From Bedellia somnulentella (taxonomy: Eukaryota > Arthropoda > Insecta > Lepidoptera > Bedelliidae), in contig OY755171.1 in assembly GCA_963576735.1 (NCBI GenBank), positions 16,306,001 to 16,370,000 of the forward strand: DNA of 64,000 nucleotides. The letters are read 5' to 3'. The notes below the pieces were generated by a model, which was given only the letters and a program-made list of their open reading frames with translations, made no database searches and was not told the origin of the DNA. Position numbers and translations under genes: made by a program. Every line of letters starts with the position of its first letter. The stretch's first letter is position 1. Positions 23,401 to 33,736 of this stretch are shown piece by piece.

Positions 23401-23708
23401 ATCAGTACCCCTCCAATATATAGGTAGTTATTATTGATGGCCGCAGGTGGTCGGGCCTTGAGCTCATCACTCTTTGCTTCGAGCTCATCACGTCTTTTCC
23501 TTCCGAAAAGAAATATTAACCGGTTGACAGGAAGGGGGTGAAAACTAAATTACTAAATTTCACTCAAGAAAGAATAAAACAAACGGGGTAAGCTAAATAA
23601 AACCGCTCAAAAAAGGTACTTTACTATTATTAGGGTTTACGGTTGTTGGTTGTACTATGATAATATACCCGTTTTACATAACAATAAAACGGTTATTATG
23701 GGCCGAGA

Positions 23709-23860
23709 GAAAACACAGCATCGCTTGTGAAGAAGCAGTGTGAACTCACCTTTATCTTTGTACTTACTTAAGTTTGTCTGTTGTTTTTTCCCAGACATAA
23801 CCTCCCTGTTTGTCTATGAGCAGTCACCACAAGGCGGGAACCGGCTGTCAATGTCATTGC
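23709..23860. repeat. DIRS inverted terminal repeat, left copy
   Basis: 152 bp, the reverse complement of 27721-27872 with one mismatch (a T for C in the T-rich stretch near 23788). It lies at the 3' side of the element in its own orientation. Confidence 0.95.
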
Positions 23861-23885
23861 TGCCTTCACCAGGAAGATATTTATT

Positions 23886-23984
23886 GCGATGCTGTGTTTT
23901 CTCTCGGCCCATAATAACCGTTTTATTGTTATGTAAAACGGGTATATTATGTGCCTTTCGGAAAACACAGCATCGCTTGTGAAG
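23886..23984. repeat. DIRS internal complementary region
   Basis: The first 64 bp (23886-23949) are the perfect reverse complement of the left outer end 23661-23724. The following 40 bp (23945-23984) are the perfect reverse complement of the right outer end 27849-27888. The two halves overlap by five bases (TATTA). The region is therefore the complement of the joined ends, the template predicted for forming circular DIRS DNA. Confidence 0.95.
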
Positions 23985-24320
23985 ACGTGTTTGTTATCTG
24001 CTGGTGACTAGGAAAAAACACACGCAATGTTGAAATAAGAAATATAATTAACATTATATTTTAAACAACTTAAATTATTGGTAGTCATTCAATCATTTTT
24101 CAATCGATTCATCAACCTATGAACTTATTATAGTTATACTTCCAAAACAGTAAAAACTAAAGACTTTAATACTTATTTAAACACAACAACTTAGAATGAA
24201 AGTAATAACATTAGTCAGGAACATTCCTGTTTCCTAAAACAAGTCAATAGTTAGTAATTATTTAAATTATGAGATCATATTCGGAATCAGAAGAATCAGA
24301 GAATCATATAATAAACCAAG

Positions 24321-25421
24321 TTAAATTGCTTCAAATTGATTAAGTATACAGGATGAATTGTCGCGTTCCTGTGTCAGTATCTCTCGGCAGTAATGGTTTC
24401 TAAAGGTTTCGACTGCTTTCCAGTTACCTCTCTCAAGAATATCCTGTATCGGTTTATTTTCTAGCCATGCTAGGGAAGCTACAGCTGAGCGGCATGATCC
24501 AGGTGACGCATTAATTCCTGCATTTTTGAGGACTGATCTAACTAAGCCTCCTAATATTGATCTAGACGCAGGTTTAGGAGTGCCCTTAATTGTTAGAAAC
24601 AGATGTTCTAGGGTCTTATCTCGTCTTTCCTTTGTGCTAAGAACTAACCGTCGAATCCATCTTACCGGGCATAGATTAATGTCGTCGTTATTGGGTAAAA
24701 GCCTCCAGCCTGACTGGCGTCTAGTTCCCGTATCGGTTTTAGATCCGAAAATAGGCCATAGGCAAATGTCTGTCCCATTATCTTGAAAGTTGGATGATGA
24801 TAACTTTAGTAGTGTCAGGTCATGTAATCTTCTACCAGAAACTAACAACAAGATTGTTGCTGCCCTCCTCGTAACTTCGAACAATGAGTATTCTTGTGGG
24901 TCCTTTTTAAGCCACTCAATCATTATTCTAGCATCCCAAATGGGAGGTTTGAAGCTAGGTGGTCTAGAGTTATTTATAGCTTTTAGTATTTGTTTCACAA
25001 AGAAGTTAGACGATATTTCTTCGTTCATTCCGCAAAACGTTGATATAGCAGACTTCTGCACGAGCATTGTGCTGTATGCAAGACCCTCTTTAAGAAATGT
25101 GTCTGCTAGGAATTGTGCTACATCTTTAGGGTCCGGTGATCTTGGGTTGATACTTTTAAGATTGCACCAGATTAACCATCTTTTTATAGCAGGTTGGTAT
25201 GTAGTGAGCGTAGATTGTCGCCAACTTTGTTTGAGAAGGCTCTTTTCTGCCTCAGACCATGTAGTTAACTTACTATACCACCCCCAACTTTCCAAACCTT
25301 TAGCTTCAGTTTGTCCACCTGTGGAGGTGGGTAACCTGTTGTGAGATCTATTAAGACTTTTCGTAAATCTAGTATTTCCAGGGGTTCCTCTAGGGCTCGA
25401 GCCTGGAGATCCGCTCTCCAA
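24321..25421 (-). CDS. DIRS tyrosine recombinase (integrase)
   Basis: A 366-residue open frame starting at an ATG. It would join the circular DNA form of the element to the chromosome by crossover at a short core. The N-terminal SAM-like part includes STLTTYQPAIKRWLIWC (70-86). The catalytic part has the first Arg in LLLVSGRRLHDL (R197/R198). The second-block Arg is in SPGSCRSAVAS (R311), where many recombinases have HxxR. Trp334 sits where others have His or Lys, and the Tyr nucleophile is in RNHYCRE (Y344). These substitutions are usual for DIRS-type enzymes as I recall them. It overlaps the upstream RT frame in another phase and appears intact, unlike its neighbour. Confidence 0.85.
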   Translation of the reverse strand: MESGSPGSSPRGTPGNTRFTKSLNRSHNRLPTSTGGQTEAKGLESWGWYSKLTTWSEAEKSLLKQSWRQSTLTTYQPAIKRWLIWCNLKSINPRSPDPKDVAQFLADTFLKEGLAYSTMLVQKSAISTFCGMNEEISSNFFVKQILKAINNSRPPSFKPPIWDARIMIEWLKKDPQEYSLFEVTRRAATILLLVSGRRLHDLTLLKLSSSNFQDNGTDICLWPIFGSKTDTGTRRQSGWRLLPNNDDINLCPVRWIRRLVLSTKERRDKTLEHLFLTIKGTPKPASRSILGGLVRSVLKNAGINASPGSCRSAVASLAWLENKPIQDILERGNWKAVETFRNHYCREILTQERDNSSCILNQFEAI

Positions 25422-26687
25422 AATGGCTTCTCCCAGTCTGGTGCTACAATCAGATAAACCCCTTTGGACCTGTTCAGATGAGCCAGGATCCTTGGCATTA
25501 GGTTTGGGGGGGGAAAACCCAAGCTAGACAATAATCCCAGTCTTGAGAGAAAGCGTCTACGAAAAGAGCGGAGCAATCTCGAGAATCCAAACTTACGTAA
25601 TTTGGTACTACGGCGGACTCTCTTGATGCGAAGAGGTCTACTGCAGGCTTGCCCCATCTTTGAAATACCTCCGAGGTTAGTAGGGGCAGCAAGTGCCACT
25701 CTGGAACAGGATGCTTCCGAGAAAGCCTGTCCGCTGTTTCTTCTCTGGGAGAGCCATCACATTCTTGTCTAAATCCCAGGTTATTCCAAGGAAATCTAAA
25801 GACCTCTGTGGTTTTAGAACGGATTTTTTGTAGTTCAGGAGCCAGCCTAGTGATTCCAGAAGAGTTACAGCTTCCGCAGCTTGTCTGGCTAGCTCTATCG
25901 GATTTTGATGAGCAAATAGGAAATCGTCCATATAAACTAGCAACCTCATCCCCCTTCTGCGAAGGATTTCCGCAATCCAGCAGGTTACTGAGGAGAACAG
26001 CCTTGGGGCTGATGAGAGGCCAAATGGTAGGGATGTCATTTGTAGGACTTCTTGGTTGTAAAACAACCTTAGAAAGGGTCTGTGGGCTTTTGCTATAGGT
26101 AGATGAAAGTAGGCTTGACTGATGTCCACCTTCACTAGCCAGTCGTTTTTCTGAAGAAATTCTGGGACTGTAGCTTGATTTATCAGGTGAAAATGTTTTG
26201 TGTGAACAAATTTGTTTAGGTGTCGAAGGTCGAAGATAGGTCTGAACCCACCATCGCTCTTCTTTCCTAAAAACATTTTGGAGAAGAAACCGGGAGTCAA
26301 AGTAGAAACCTTTTCCAAGACATCTAGGTTCTTTAGCTCTTGTATGTGGGAGTCCATCTCTGTGGATTGTGCAGTGTTGAGTAGTTGAATCATCTTTTTG
26401 TTGGGGTAAGACAAGGGTGGACGCTTTATGAAGGGTATCCGGGACCCTGAGATAGTTTTTAAGATGAAGGGGGTTGCTCCGAGCTGTTCCCACTTCAAGA
26501 TATAATGTTTTAGTTGCCCTCTCTTGAACCCCATCTTCAAGTCATTGTTTTCCACGCTCAGAGGGGCGAAAGGAAGACTTTTTGCCTTTTCCTTTTCCCT
26601 TAGCAGAGTATTTGGAGTTTTGATCAAGACTTTGGGTGTATTTTTGTTTTTTATAAGAAGGATTATAAGTTGGATTGTAATTATCAT
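25265..26687 (-). pseudogene. DIRS reverse transcriptase frame, RNase H deleted and frameshifted
   Basis: The RT part (25677-26687) has ISGSRIPF, GGFRPIFDLRHLN, motif A VKVDISQAYFHLPI (D188), FGLSSAPRLF, the catalytic YMDD (252-255) and LDFLGITWDL. At about 25731-25745 this runs straight into a different frame carrying DRLSRK...PEWHLLP and WGKPAVDLFASR, which normally follow a complete RNase H. The RNase H body, roughly 130 or more residues, is missing at this junction. A second break occurs at a run of eight G on the plus strand (25506-25513), after which the frame resumes as PPPNLMPRILAHLN and reaches the recombinase overlap. The product could not complete reverse transcription, so the copy would depend on an intact relative. 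The gag frame overlaps its start by about 145 bp. Confidence 0.85.
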
Positions 26688-27627
26688 TCTTTCTTTTTAA
26701 AGGAATGGTTGTGGTTTTATTTATAGTTATATCTTTTCCTTTAAGGGAGCGGGACCACTGGAGTGGACCACCAAAATTTTGAATAAGTGAATTTAGTTTT
26801 GCTTGATCAAAAAGGTTTGTTTCTGATGGTGGGATGTTTTTAAGGGCAAGCTGAACAGATTTATTTGTCACCTCCTTTAATATCCTATCCCTTCTATTCT
26901 CAATACACTCTGTGCGCTTCCCACATACAACTTGCATGATGGCTTCAGAAGTTTTATAATATTCGGACCCTTTCCCAACCGCTTGAGAGATTTTCTCTAC
27001 CAGAGAGCATGGCTTTAAGTCCTCCGGAGACTTAAATGCCCAATCAATAACTGATTGAAGTCCAGAACGCAAAAGTTCATTATTTTCTAATAATGCATTA
27101 GATAAGCCAGCCATAACATTTTCAGTACCAGCCAGGTAATCTTTAGTATTACTTAATTGGTATAATTCGTCATTAATTTTTAGTTCTGTAAACCCGGGGT
27201 TGGCCGAAAATGTTTGTAACGTTTTTGCGTACCTTATATCACGCCATGAGGGCAGACCAAAGTTTTGTAGCTTCACTATCTTAGCCAACCTTTCCGGAAG
27301 GGCTGCTTTAATAGATTTGCTAGTGTCTGTTTCTAATGAAAATTGACCTAGGTCCAAGGTACTATTGCTTGTGCTCGGTATAGAGAAAAATGGTTCATCA
27401 TTAGTTTCACAAGACTTTTTCGAGCCGCCGAGGCCCTGCATATAAAGATTAGAGAGGAAACTTACTTGATTAATCAGTGCTTCGATTCTAGGGTCATCCT
27501 TTCTTTTATGAGAAGGGCGTTCGCTCTCCTCAATCTCCTCGTCACTGGAAGATAAGGATGATGTCGAAGGATGGCGTAATTCGGGGCGTTCCGAGCTCTC
27601 CAGGCCAGAATTCACTTCCTCACTCAT
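26542..27627 (-). CDS. DIRS Gag-like protein
   Basis: A 361-residue open frame from an ATG just inside the right terminal repeat. Its acidic/serine-rich N-terminus (SSLSSSDEEIEESERP) is followed by a helical middle (LPERLAKIVKLQNFGLPSWRD, 150 or so on) and a basic, Lys/Ser-rich C-terminus (KGKGKGKKSSFRPSERGKQ) suited to RNA binding. There is no zinc knuckle. Position and layout match the first frame of DIRS/PAT elements. Role as particle protein is inferred from position. The last ~145 bp overlap the RT frame in another phase, so the RT is probably reached by frameshift or re-initiation. Confidence 0.75.
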   Translation of the reverse strand: MSEEVNSGLESSERPELRHPSTSSLSSSDEEIEESERPSHKRKDDPRIEALINQVSFLSNLYMQGLGGSKKSCETNDEPFFSIPSTSNSTLDLGQFSLETDTSKSIKAALPERLAKIVKLQNFGLPSWRDIRYAKTLQTFSANPGFTELKINDELYQLSNTKDYLAGTENVMAGLSNALLENNELLRSGLQSVIDWAFKSPEDLKPCSLVEKISQAVGKGSEYYKTSEAIMQVVCGKRTECIENRRDRILKEVTNKSVQLALKNIPPSETNLFDQAKLNSLIQNFGGPLQWSRSLKGKDITINKTTTIPLKRKNDNYNPTYNPSYKKQKYTQSLDQNSKYSAKGKGKGKKSSFRPSERGKQ

Positions 27628-27720
27628 TTTTTATGTAACAACGTACACACACAAGGCTATTATTACTTATTTTAAGTAAAAGTACAAAAAATTAATCTAT
27701 TCGGTGGCGAGAAAACACAC

Positions 27721-27872
27721 GCAATGACATTGACAGCCGGTTCCCGCCTTGTGGTGACTGCTCATAGACAAACAGGGAGGTTATGTCTGGGAAGAAACAA
27801 CAGACAAACTTAAGTAAGTACAAAGATAAAGGTGAGTTCACACTGCTTCTTCACAAGCGATGCTGTGTTTTC
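27721..27872. repeat. DIRS inverted terminal repeat, right copy
   Basis: Pairs with 23709-23860 (151 of 152 bases). It lies upstream of gag and so likely holds the element promoter; no TATA-like box could be singled out. Confidence 0.95.
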
Positions 27873-27933
27873 CGAAAGGCACATAATACATTGAATTAAA
27901 TCGATTTATCAGTGGCATAATATGCACTGTAGT

Positions 27934-28182
27934 AGCTGTGTAGTGTCGGCTTAGAATAGCACTACCCCATTTCTTCCGGTGGATGTACGTAAGAGGCGAC
28001 TAACGGTATTGGGGGTTTTTAAGGGATTTTTGGGCGATGCGGTTGGAGACCCATTACCAACAACCTTTATTTTACCATCTTTTCCCCACTCAATTTTCCA
28101 AAAGTGGCTGAGGAATTTCTAATTCCTTAGCTCAGGCTACCCCTTCTAGGGATTTATAGTCGTGAGTATATGTATGTATGTA
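27934..28182 (+). repeat. Family A SINE-like repeat with 10-bp target duplication
   Basis: Full-length copy. ATAATATGCA is repeated at 27917-27926 and 28182-28191. It begins 46 bp from the DIRS end. Confidence 0.9.
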
Positions 28183-28283
28183 TAATATGCAAATATAACT
28201 AAATTAAGGTTAGTCACTAAGGTCACTACATCATTTTAGTGTTAAAAAAAGTAGAACTTAAAAGATGTCTTATGTTTCTGGTG

Positions 28284-28555
28284 TTTAATACATACATACA
28301 TACATATTCTCACGCCGTTAGTTTCCATTGGGGTAGGCAGAGACTATCGATCGCCACTTTGTACTTGACACTTTTTTTATCGCCAATGTGGAAGGTAATG
28401 TTAGTAGAGGACGACCTCGGAGGACAGATTTGGATCAAATAGAAAACGTGCTCAAAAAGGCAGGTGTCCGCAGTATGAAGAATAAAAGAGCATGTATGAA
28501 AAGATTGATGGATGTAAACGAAGCCAGAGAGGTTTGGTGTTTAATGTAGACCAAA
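28284..28555 (-). pseudogene. LINE family B 3' end with inverted 5' segment
   Basis: The minus strand from about 28363 to 28284 encodes STKWRSIVSAYPNGN then a stop, and ends in the (TATG)n tail. Adjoining it, the plus strand at 28395-28555 encodes the piece that normally lies just upstream: RGRPRRTDLDQIENVLKKAG, then KRACMKRLMDVNEAREV. An inverted 5' segment joined to a correctly oriented 3' end is the classic product of twin priming during LINE insertion. The parent enzyme is an RTE-like endonuclease-RT by recollection of its C-terminus. Confidence 0.8.
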
Positions 28556-28569
28556 ATTCAGTTTTTTAT

Positions 28570-30169
28570 TATAAACGTTCACGAAAACTGGTTGTGAAGT
28601 GACGTGCATTTGAAGAATGGCTAAGAATTTCAAAATTATGCTCACCAAATTGGATTTATTAATAGGCAGACTATTTACATAATATATTAATATTAATAAG
28701 CCTAATTTAAGAAACTAAGTAAAGATAATATTTAAAAGCATTTCAGTTATTTTCATAGTCGGCGAATTCACTTGATATTGGCAGCTTGTATTAATTTCGC
28801 CTAGCTTGTTTCCTGTAGCTTCTATTACTTTAACCGACTTTAAAATAAGGGGTTAAAGGGGCTAAAAAAATGCAAATTTTATTTTTGCTTTATTTTATTT
28901 TGGTTCTTTATTTTATTTTTGCACAACGCCATCTATCGGACTTTGGATTCCAACTATCAACATTAGTTCTATATTTAGACTTAAGATGTCGTTGCAAGTA
29001 CTATACTGAATTGCGTAACGTAATATTTTTCTTCTTGAACTCACAAAATTAATCATATCTTTTGATAGAGTGAACCGATTTCGATGAAACAAAAACTAAG
29101 TTATACCTCAAGTTACATTTAATTTTTGTACATAAACATTTTCAGCATTAAATTCGTAGATTTTACGTTTTGCGCGCACAAACAAACATATAAACAGACA
29201 AACAGACAAACAGACAAAAAATTTAAAAATGATGGAAATGGGTTCTGTTACTTATCTGTTCACACGCTGGCTATTTTTTTTTTTCAATTTCTTCAATGTA
29301 CAAAAATTACTTTTCTACAGATTTATTATATGTATAGATAAAGAGGCTCCATAGAAGCTCCACTTATTTATTTTTTCCGATACTAAAATTGCAACCTCAC
29401 GCAACGTTACGCAAACTTCAATTTAACCAAATACTTTACTCTCATAAATTCTTTTACACACGTAACTTTAAACCGAGACACGGCAGAAATTGTAATAATA
29501 TTCTCAATACTCTAAAAGGGTTAAAATTACCGTATTCTAACTTTTTCAAACAAAGTGTTCAATGGAGAACGCAGGTTTTTCTTATTGGCCGATCCATTAG
29601 AGTGTGAGGTCGCTTGATGAAGTGGCGGACGTGACGGCGAATACCGGACACCACTTCAATATTCGTGGTTCGAATAATTTACACCGAGCAAATACCGTAA
29701 GTAACTTTGCACAGGATTGAACGAAACTAATATTGTTTCGTTTTTAGTGTCGCGTTTTTATTAATTGTGTTCATTGCATCTTGTTTTTTTATTTAAAACT
29801 CTGTAGCACAGGGAGAAGGGCTACGTTTTCAGCGATTTAATTTAGTAGTTAAATTATATCTTGTTGTCTCTTCTCAATCATATTAAATTCACAGGTGGTG
29901 GTTAATGGGGTTGAAATCGAAATCCAAATCTTATCATGAATATATTTTTGCTACTGCATATTTAAAAAAAACATTACAAAATTTTATCTTTCTGATTATT
30001 ATTATATTGTTGATCGCTGTGTCGTGTATGAGTAGGTGTCCGAAGAGCTATAACGGTGACTTAGTAAAGATTGCAGGAGAAGAGCTGTTGAATGAAGACT
30101 AGATACTGTAAAGATCATAAATAGAGAACTTAGCTTGTATATTACATATTATGCCATGAAAAAAATAAT
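28570..30169. other. Non-coding stretch with small repeats
   Basis: An (ACAG/AAAC)n tract lies at about 29175-29217, inside a region worded like a dispersed insect repeat (gaaccgatttcgatgaaac). At 30030-30102 a plus frame reads RCPKSYNGDLVKIAGEELL, a possible RTE relic (compare DDLVKIAGSRWM in the 44-kb copy). No host gene seen. Confidence 0.4.
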
Positions 30170-30262
30170 GAATTGAGTCGATGCTCGGAATGTTTGTCTT
30201 GATCTTACAAAGAAACAATCGATAGTCTCCGCCTACCCCAATTTGAACTAATAGCTTATATT
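30170..30262 (+). pseudogene. LINE family B coding tail
   Basis: The plus strand reads DARNVCLDLTKKQSIVSAYPNLN then a stop, clearly the family B C-terminus (compare EAREV.. and KWRSIVSAYPNGN at 28.3-28.6 kb). Just upstream, KKIMN-stop-VD fits the MKRLMNVDE block with one stop. The TATG tail is not preserved. Confidence 0.7.
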
Positions 30263-30299
30263 TATGTAAAAACTATAATTATTTTTAACTATAATTATT

Positions 30300-30545
30300 A
30301 GCTGTGTAGTGTCGGCTTAGAATAGCACTACCCCATTTCTTCCGGTGGGTGTATGTAAGAGGCGACTAACGGTATTGGGGCTTTTAAGGGATTTTTGGAC
30401 GATGCGTTTGGAGACCCATCACCAACAACCTTTATTTCACCATCTTTTCCCCACGCAACTTCCAAAGGTGGCTGAGGAATGTCTCATTCCCTAACTCTGA
30501 CTACCCCTTCAAGGGAATTATAGCCGTGAGTATATGTATGTATGT
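30300..30545 (+). repeat. Family A SINE-like repeat
   Basis: Full-length copy; TAATTATT occurs at 30292-30299 and again at 30555-30562, a probable 8-bp target duplication. Confidence 0.88.
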
Positions 30546-30562
30546 GTGTTTGTGTAATTATT

Positions 30563-31214
30563 TTATTTTAAATACATTTCAAATCTTGCAACACATTCAA
30601 GGAAGACAACATATTGTAAGATTTATATGTAATAAATTAACAACCTTTCATTCAAATTCAGACTATAAAATTATTTTATTCCATCTAAAGTTTTCCTTTT
30701 TCATTATAACATTTACATTTAACATTAATTTTGTTTTCGCCTTACAATTGTTTCGTTCATAACACGGTTATGATTCTGAAAATATTTTGTCGGGTAATCA
30801 ATTATTTTCGGCGCATTGTTCTTTCGCTCAGGCTTAGGTGGCATGATCTTCATTAATTATGTTTGCGTCGGGATTCGGTTCAACAGTGGGGTTAGCAAAC
30901 ACTCATTACTAAAGGTGAATTAAAGGGGTGTTTAATGAACGATTTTGAGGAAAAATAATAAGGAAGTCTTGCCTGTAAAGATTTAATATTTTTTTTAATG
31001 ACTCAGTATAGCGTGACTATATCTCATTTCAATTTGTCTTATCAGGGGACAAAGAGTTATATTTACCAAGGGGAGTCAGTGTTTTAAGATTGTGAATTTT
31101 TGAAGCGTACATGAAAAATATTTATAAATTAAGACTTAGTTACACATACATTATTTTGAAATGTTAACTTGAAGATATTTAAATGACTATCGGGCAATGT
31201 GACTGAAAACCTTT
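30563..31214. other. Non-coding stretch, nothing recognised
   Basis: AT-rich; ends at the CCCTA target duplication of the LTR derivative. Confidence 0.35.
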
Positions 31215-31219
31215 CCCTA

Positions 31220-31875
31220 TGTTAAGCCGCACTATCATAACATAGTGCTGCGCCTTTCCCAAAGGGTTGGTAAAGAATATAATTAAAGGACTGTATTTTA
31301 TAGGTGGCGACATCTGGTGTGAAAGTATGGACATTAAAACCATCAGAGGCATATTGATATATTAAGTTAGATCTTACTATTGCTCAACAGATGTCGCTAG
31401 TAATTACGTAATTTAGAATATTCTCGATCAATGTAAAACAACCGTTAGGAACATTAGTACTGTCTGTTTCTTCCAGAGCATTCGAAATAATAAAGAACCG
31501 TTTTAACGGTCGATTTGCTATGTATTCTAGAAGCTTCCGCTATTGTTGGACAGAGGGCACTTGCAAGGCCCAAATTATCCAAATGATCATAACTAATACA
31601 GAACTTGAAGAGAACACTAAGCGAGTTTTATTCCCTCCTGGATACTGAACCTCCCAGACAGAGGACGTCAGCGCATTACCAGCTCTACGAATAATCATTT
31701 GGCGCCCAACGTGGGGCGGAAATCATTTGGCGCCCAACGTGGGGCGCCAAATGATTACTCGTAGAGCTGGTAAGGTGCCGACGTCCAGGGGTCCGGGAGG
31801 TTCCGTATTCCCTCCTGGATACGGAACCTCCCGGACCCCTGGACGTCGGCACCTTACCAGCTCTACGAGTAATCA
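31220..31875 (+). mobile_element. LTR plus palindromic end: aberrant BEL/Pao-type LTR insertion
   Basis: A 478-bp LTR (31220-31697, TG...CA) is followed by TT and an 18-bp primer-binding site TGGCGCCCAACGTGGGGC (31700-31717), which matches the one I recall for tRNA-Lys. The LTR-end and PBS words are then repeated (PBS again at 31728-31745), and a perfect 57-bp inverted repeat of a U5-type end closes the unit. The whole 656 bp is flanked by the 5-bp duplication CCCTA (31215-31219, 31876-31880), so it was inserted as one unit by integrase. No coding. The LTR is nearly identical to that at 40432. Confidence 0.85.
31752..31875. repeat. Perfect 57-bp inverted repeat with 10-bp loop
   Basis: Arms 31752-31808 and 31819-31875 are exact reverse complements; the loop is tccctcctgg. 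Each arm is the U5 end of the LTR family in its '3-prime' variant form (accccTGGACGTCGGCACC). Confidence 0.97.
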
Positions 31876-31939
31876 CCCTAACTGCTACTATTTTATCATC
31901 GTCCTACAAATTGCGATTGAAATGCTATGATATGAAATG

Positions 31940-31985
31940 CCCAATGGAAAATAATGGCATAAGTATATGTTTGTATGTGTGTACA
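31940..31985 (+). repeat. LINE family B tail end
   Basis: cccaatggaaaataatggcataagtatatg matches the last ~45 bp of family B; nothing upstream remains. Confidence 0.6.
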
Positions 31986-32396
31986 GCATTTATATATTTT
32001 TCTGAATTATTTTACCTAAAAAAGACGCGATAGCTGATTCTACAATACAATCTTCTAGAAAGAAATCCGATTATAGTAGTTTCAAACACAACAGTGATTG
32101 AAACTTAACGGTATTGGGCGAATAATACACACAAAAAAACTCAAGGTCTTATCACAACCCTTAATATGTCTTAAATTTGCAAACAAACAAAAATCCCAAA
32201 GCTAATATACTAACTTCATTTCAAATATTGGTGTTACACAGTTAAAAACAATCTAAAATGATTCAAACTTAACCTGGAATAATAATGACAAACGATCGAT
32301 TCATTGGAAATTTTATTTTAACTGTTCTGTTGATCGTTCAAGCGTATTTGCCAAATCACTATCAATCCTATTACTGGCATTGTTTTTAATTACACA
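31986..32396. other. Non-coding stretch, nothing recognised
   Basis: AT-rich; ends at the target duplication of the next family A copy. Confidence 0.35.
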
Positions 32397-32412
32397 CCTA
32401 TAAAATTATATA

Positions 32413-32670
32413 TTGCCGTATAGTGTCGGCTTAGAATAACACTACCCCATTTCTACCCGTGGGTGATCGTAAGAGGCGACTAAGGGTATAGGGGGCTTTT
32501 TAAGTGATTTTTGGGCGATGTGGTTGGGGACCCGTCACCAAAAACTTTTATTATAACCATCTTTCCCCAATCAACTTTCAAAAGTGGCTGAGGCATTTTT
32601 CATTCCAAAGCTCTGGCTACCCCGTTAAGGGATTTATAGCCGTGAGTATATGTATGTATGTATGTATGTT
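32413..32670 (+). repeat. Family A SINE-like repeat with 10-bp target duplication
   Basis: CCTATAAAAT at 32397-32406 is repeated at 32671-32680 directly after the (TATG)n tail. A few extra bases precede the 5' end. Confidence 0.9.
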
Positions 32671-32680
32671 CCTATAAAAT

Positions 32681-33736
32681 GAGGATGTAGCAATTTTGAA
32701 ATGGACTTTTGTCATTCGAATGAAAGGTACTAAAAGGCATTATCATTGCAAAAACTTATTCAATACTATTCTGCCTTTTAGAGTCATTAAACGCAAATTT
32801 TGCAAATATTTTGCAAAGAGTAGCAATTCATAATTTTCGATGTATTAAATTCAAATATTGTTTGATGAATTCTGGCTATAGGATAAAAACTACGTTTTTC
32901 TGGCTTCTATTTTCTTGAAAATAACGGTTTAAGCTGTTAGGTTCAACCTATTAGATTCCAACAAGGAAAAGTTTCCTACCATAAAAAACAGACCCTAAGA
33001 AGAAGCATAAAACATCTTATGCGTATTATATTTATGATTTATTTAAAACAAAGTTTTATTCATTTGAGTTTGAAAAAAAATACTTATGGGCATTACCTAT
33101 TATAACCTTTTTGCTCCCCTGACAATCGACAAGCTTATACCTTTTTATTATATCCCTTACATTTGCTCTTATCACACATTATCTTAAATCGATCATGTTT
33201 TTTTTTTCATCCACTACTTTCAATACCCATTTCTTCATAGTCAGAATTCTGGTTGAATGATTTAGTTAACGCATTAAGGTACCCATCAAGGGATCTTTAC
33301 GCAAATGTTAATTCATGTCAACGTCAAATATTAAAAACAGATTCGCCTAATGTCCTGTATTAAATTACTTGCCTCGTATATATTATGCATCATATATTGA
33401 GTACAGTAAAGCTAGGTCAAAAGTCAGGAAGCACAGTGCCTATCGACCTAGTTTTCTGGGATAAGTCCAGTTTAACTTAGAACATAGCTTAGTCTATACT
33501 TGGCTGTGCAGTTCGATAAATTCAGATGTGTGCTGTTTCTTCAGTGAAGGAAGTTTTATAGTATTTTATATTATCAAAAGTATATTAAACTGATTGTCGT
33601 GTTTACTTAGATAATAGACGCATTGTTATTGTTGATCTCATATGGTAAATAATTAATTAATTCTTGAAAAAATATTGCAACATGAATAAACTTTCACAGT
33701 TGACTACGCTTCACTATGTTAAACTAGAACTTGACG
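32681..33736. other. Non-coding stretch, nothing recognised
   Basis: AT-rich with short frames only; no family member detected. Confidence 0.35.

Larger units (their letters stand above)
23661..27888 (-). mobile_element. DIRS-type tyrosine-recombinase retrotransposon, complete ends
   Basis: A 4,228-bp element with gag, RT and tyrosine-recombinase frames on the minus strand and split inverted termini. DIRS elements integrate by tyrosine recombinase as circular DNA, so no target duplication is expected. Both borders instead share the short core TAATA (23661-23665 and 27884-27888). The two 152-bp terminal repeats differ at one base, indicating a recent insertion. The RT frame is damaged, so this copy is not autonomous, although gag and recombinase frames are open. 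Confidence 0.9.

Noticed and set aside
23661..23984. Independent MITE formed by the 23.66/23.95-kb palindrome
   Set aside because: The palindrome is fully explained by the DIRS left end and its internal complementary region.
24790..25344. 184-codon plus-strand gene
   Set aside because: It is the antisense shadow of the DIRS recombinase frame.
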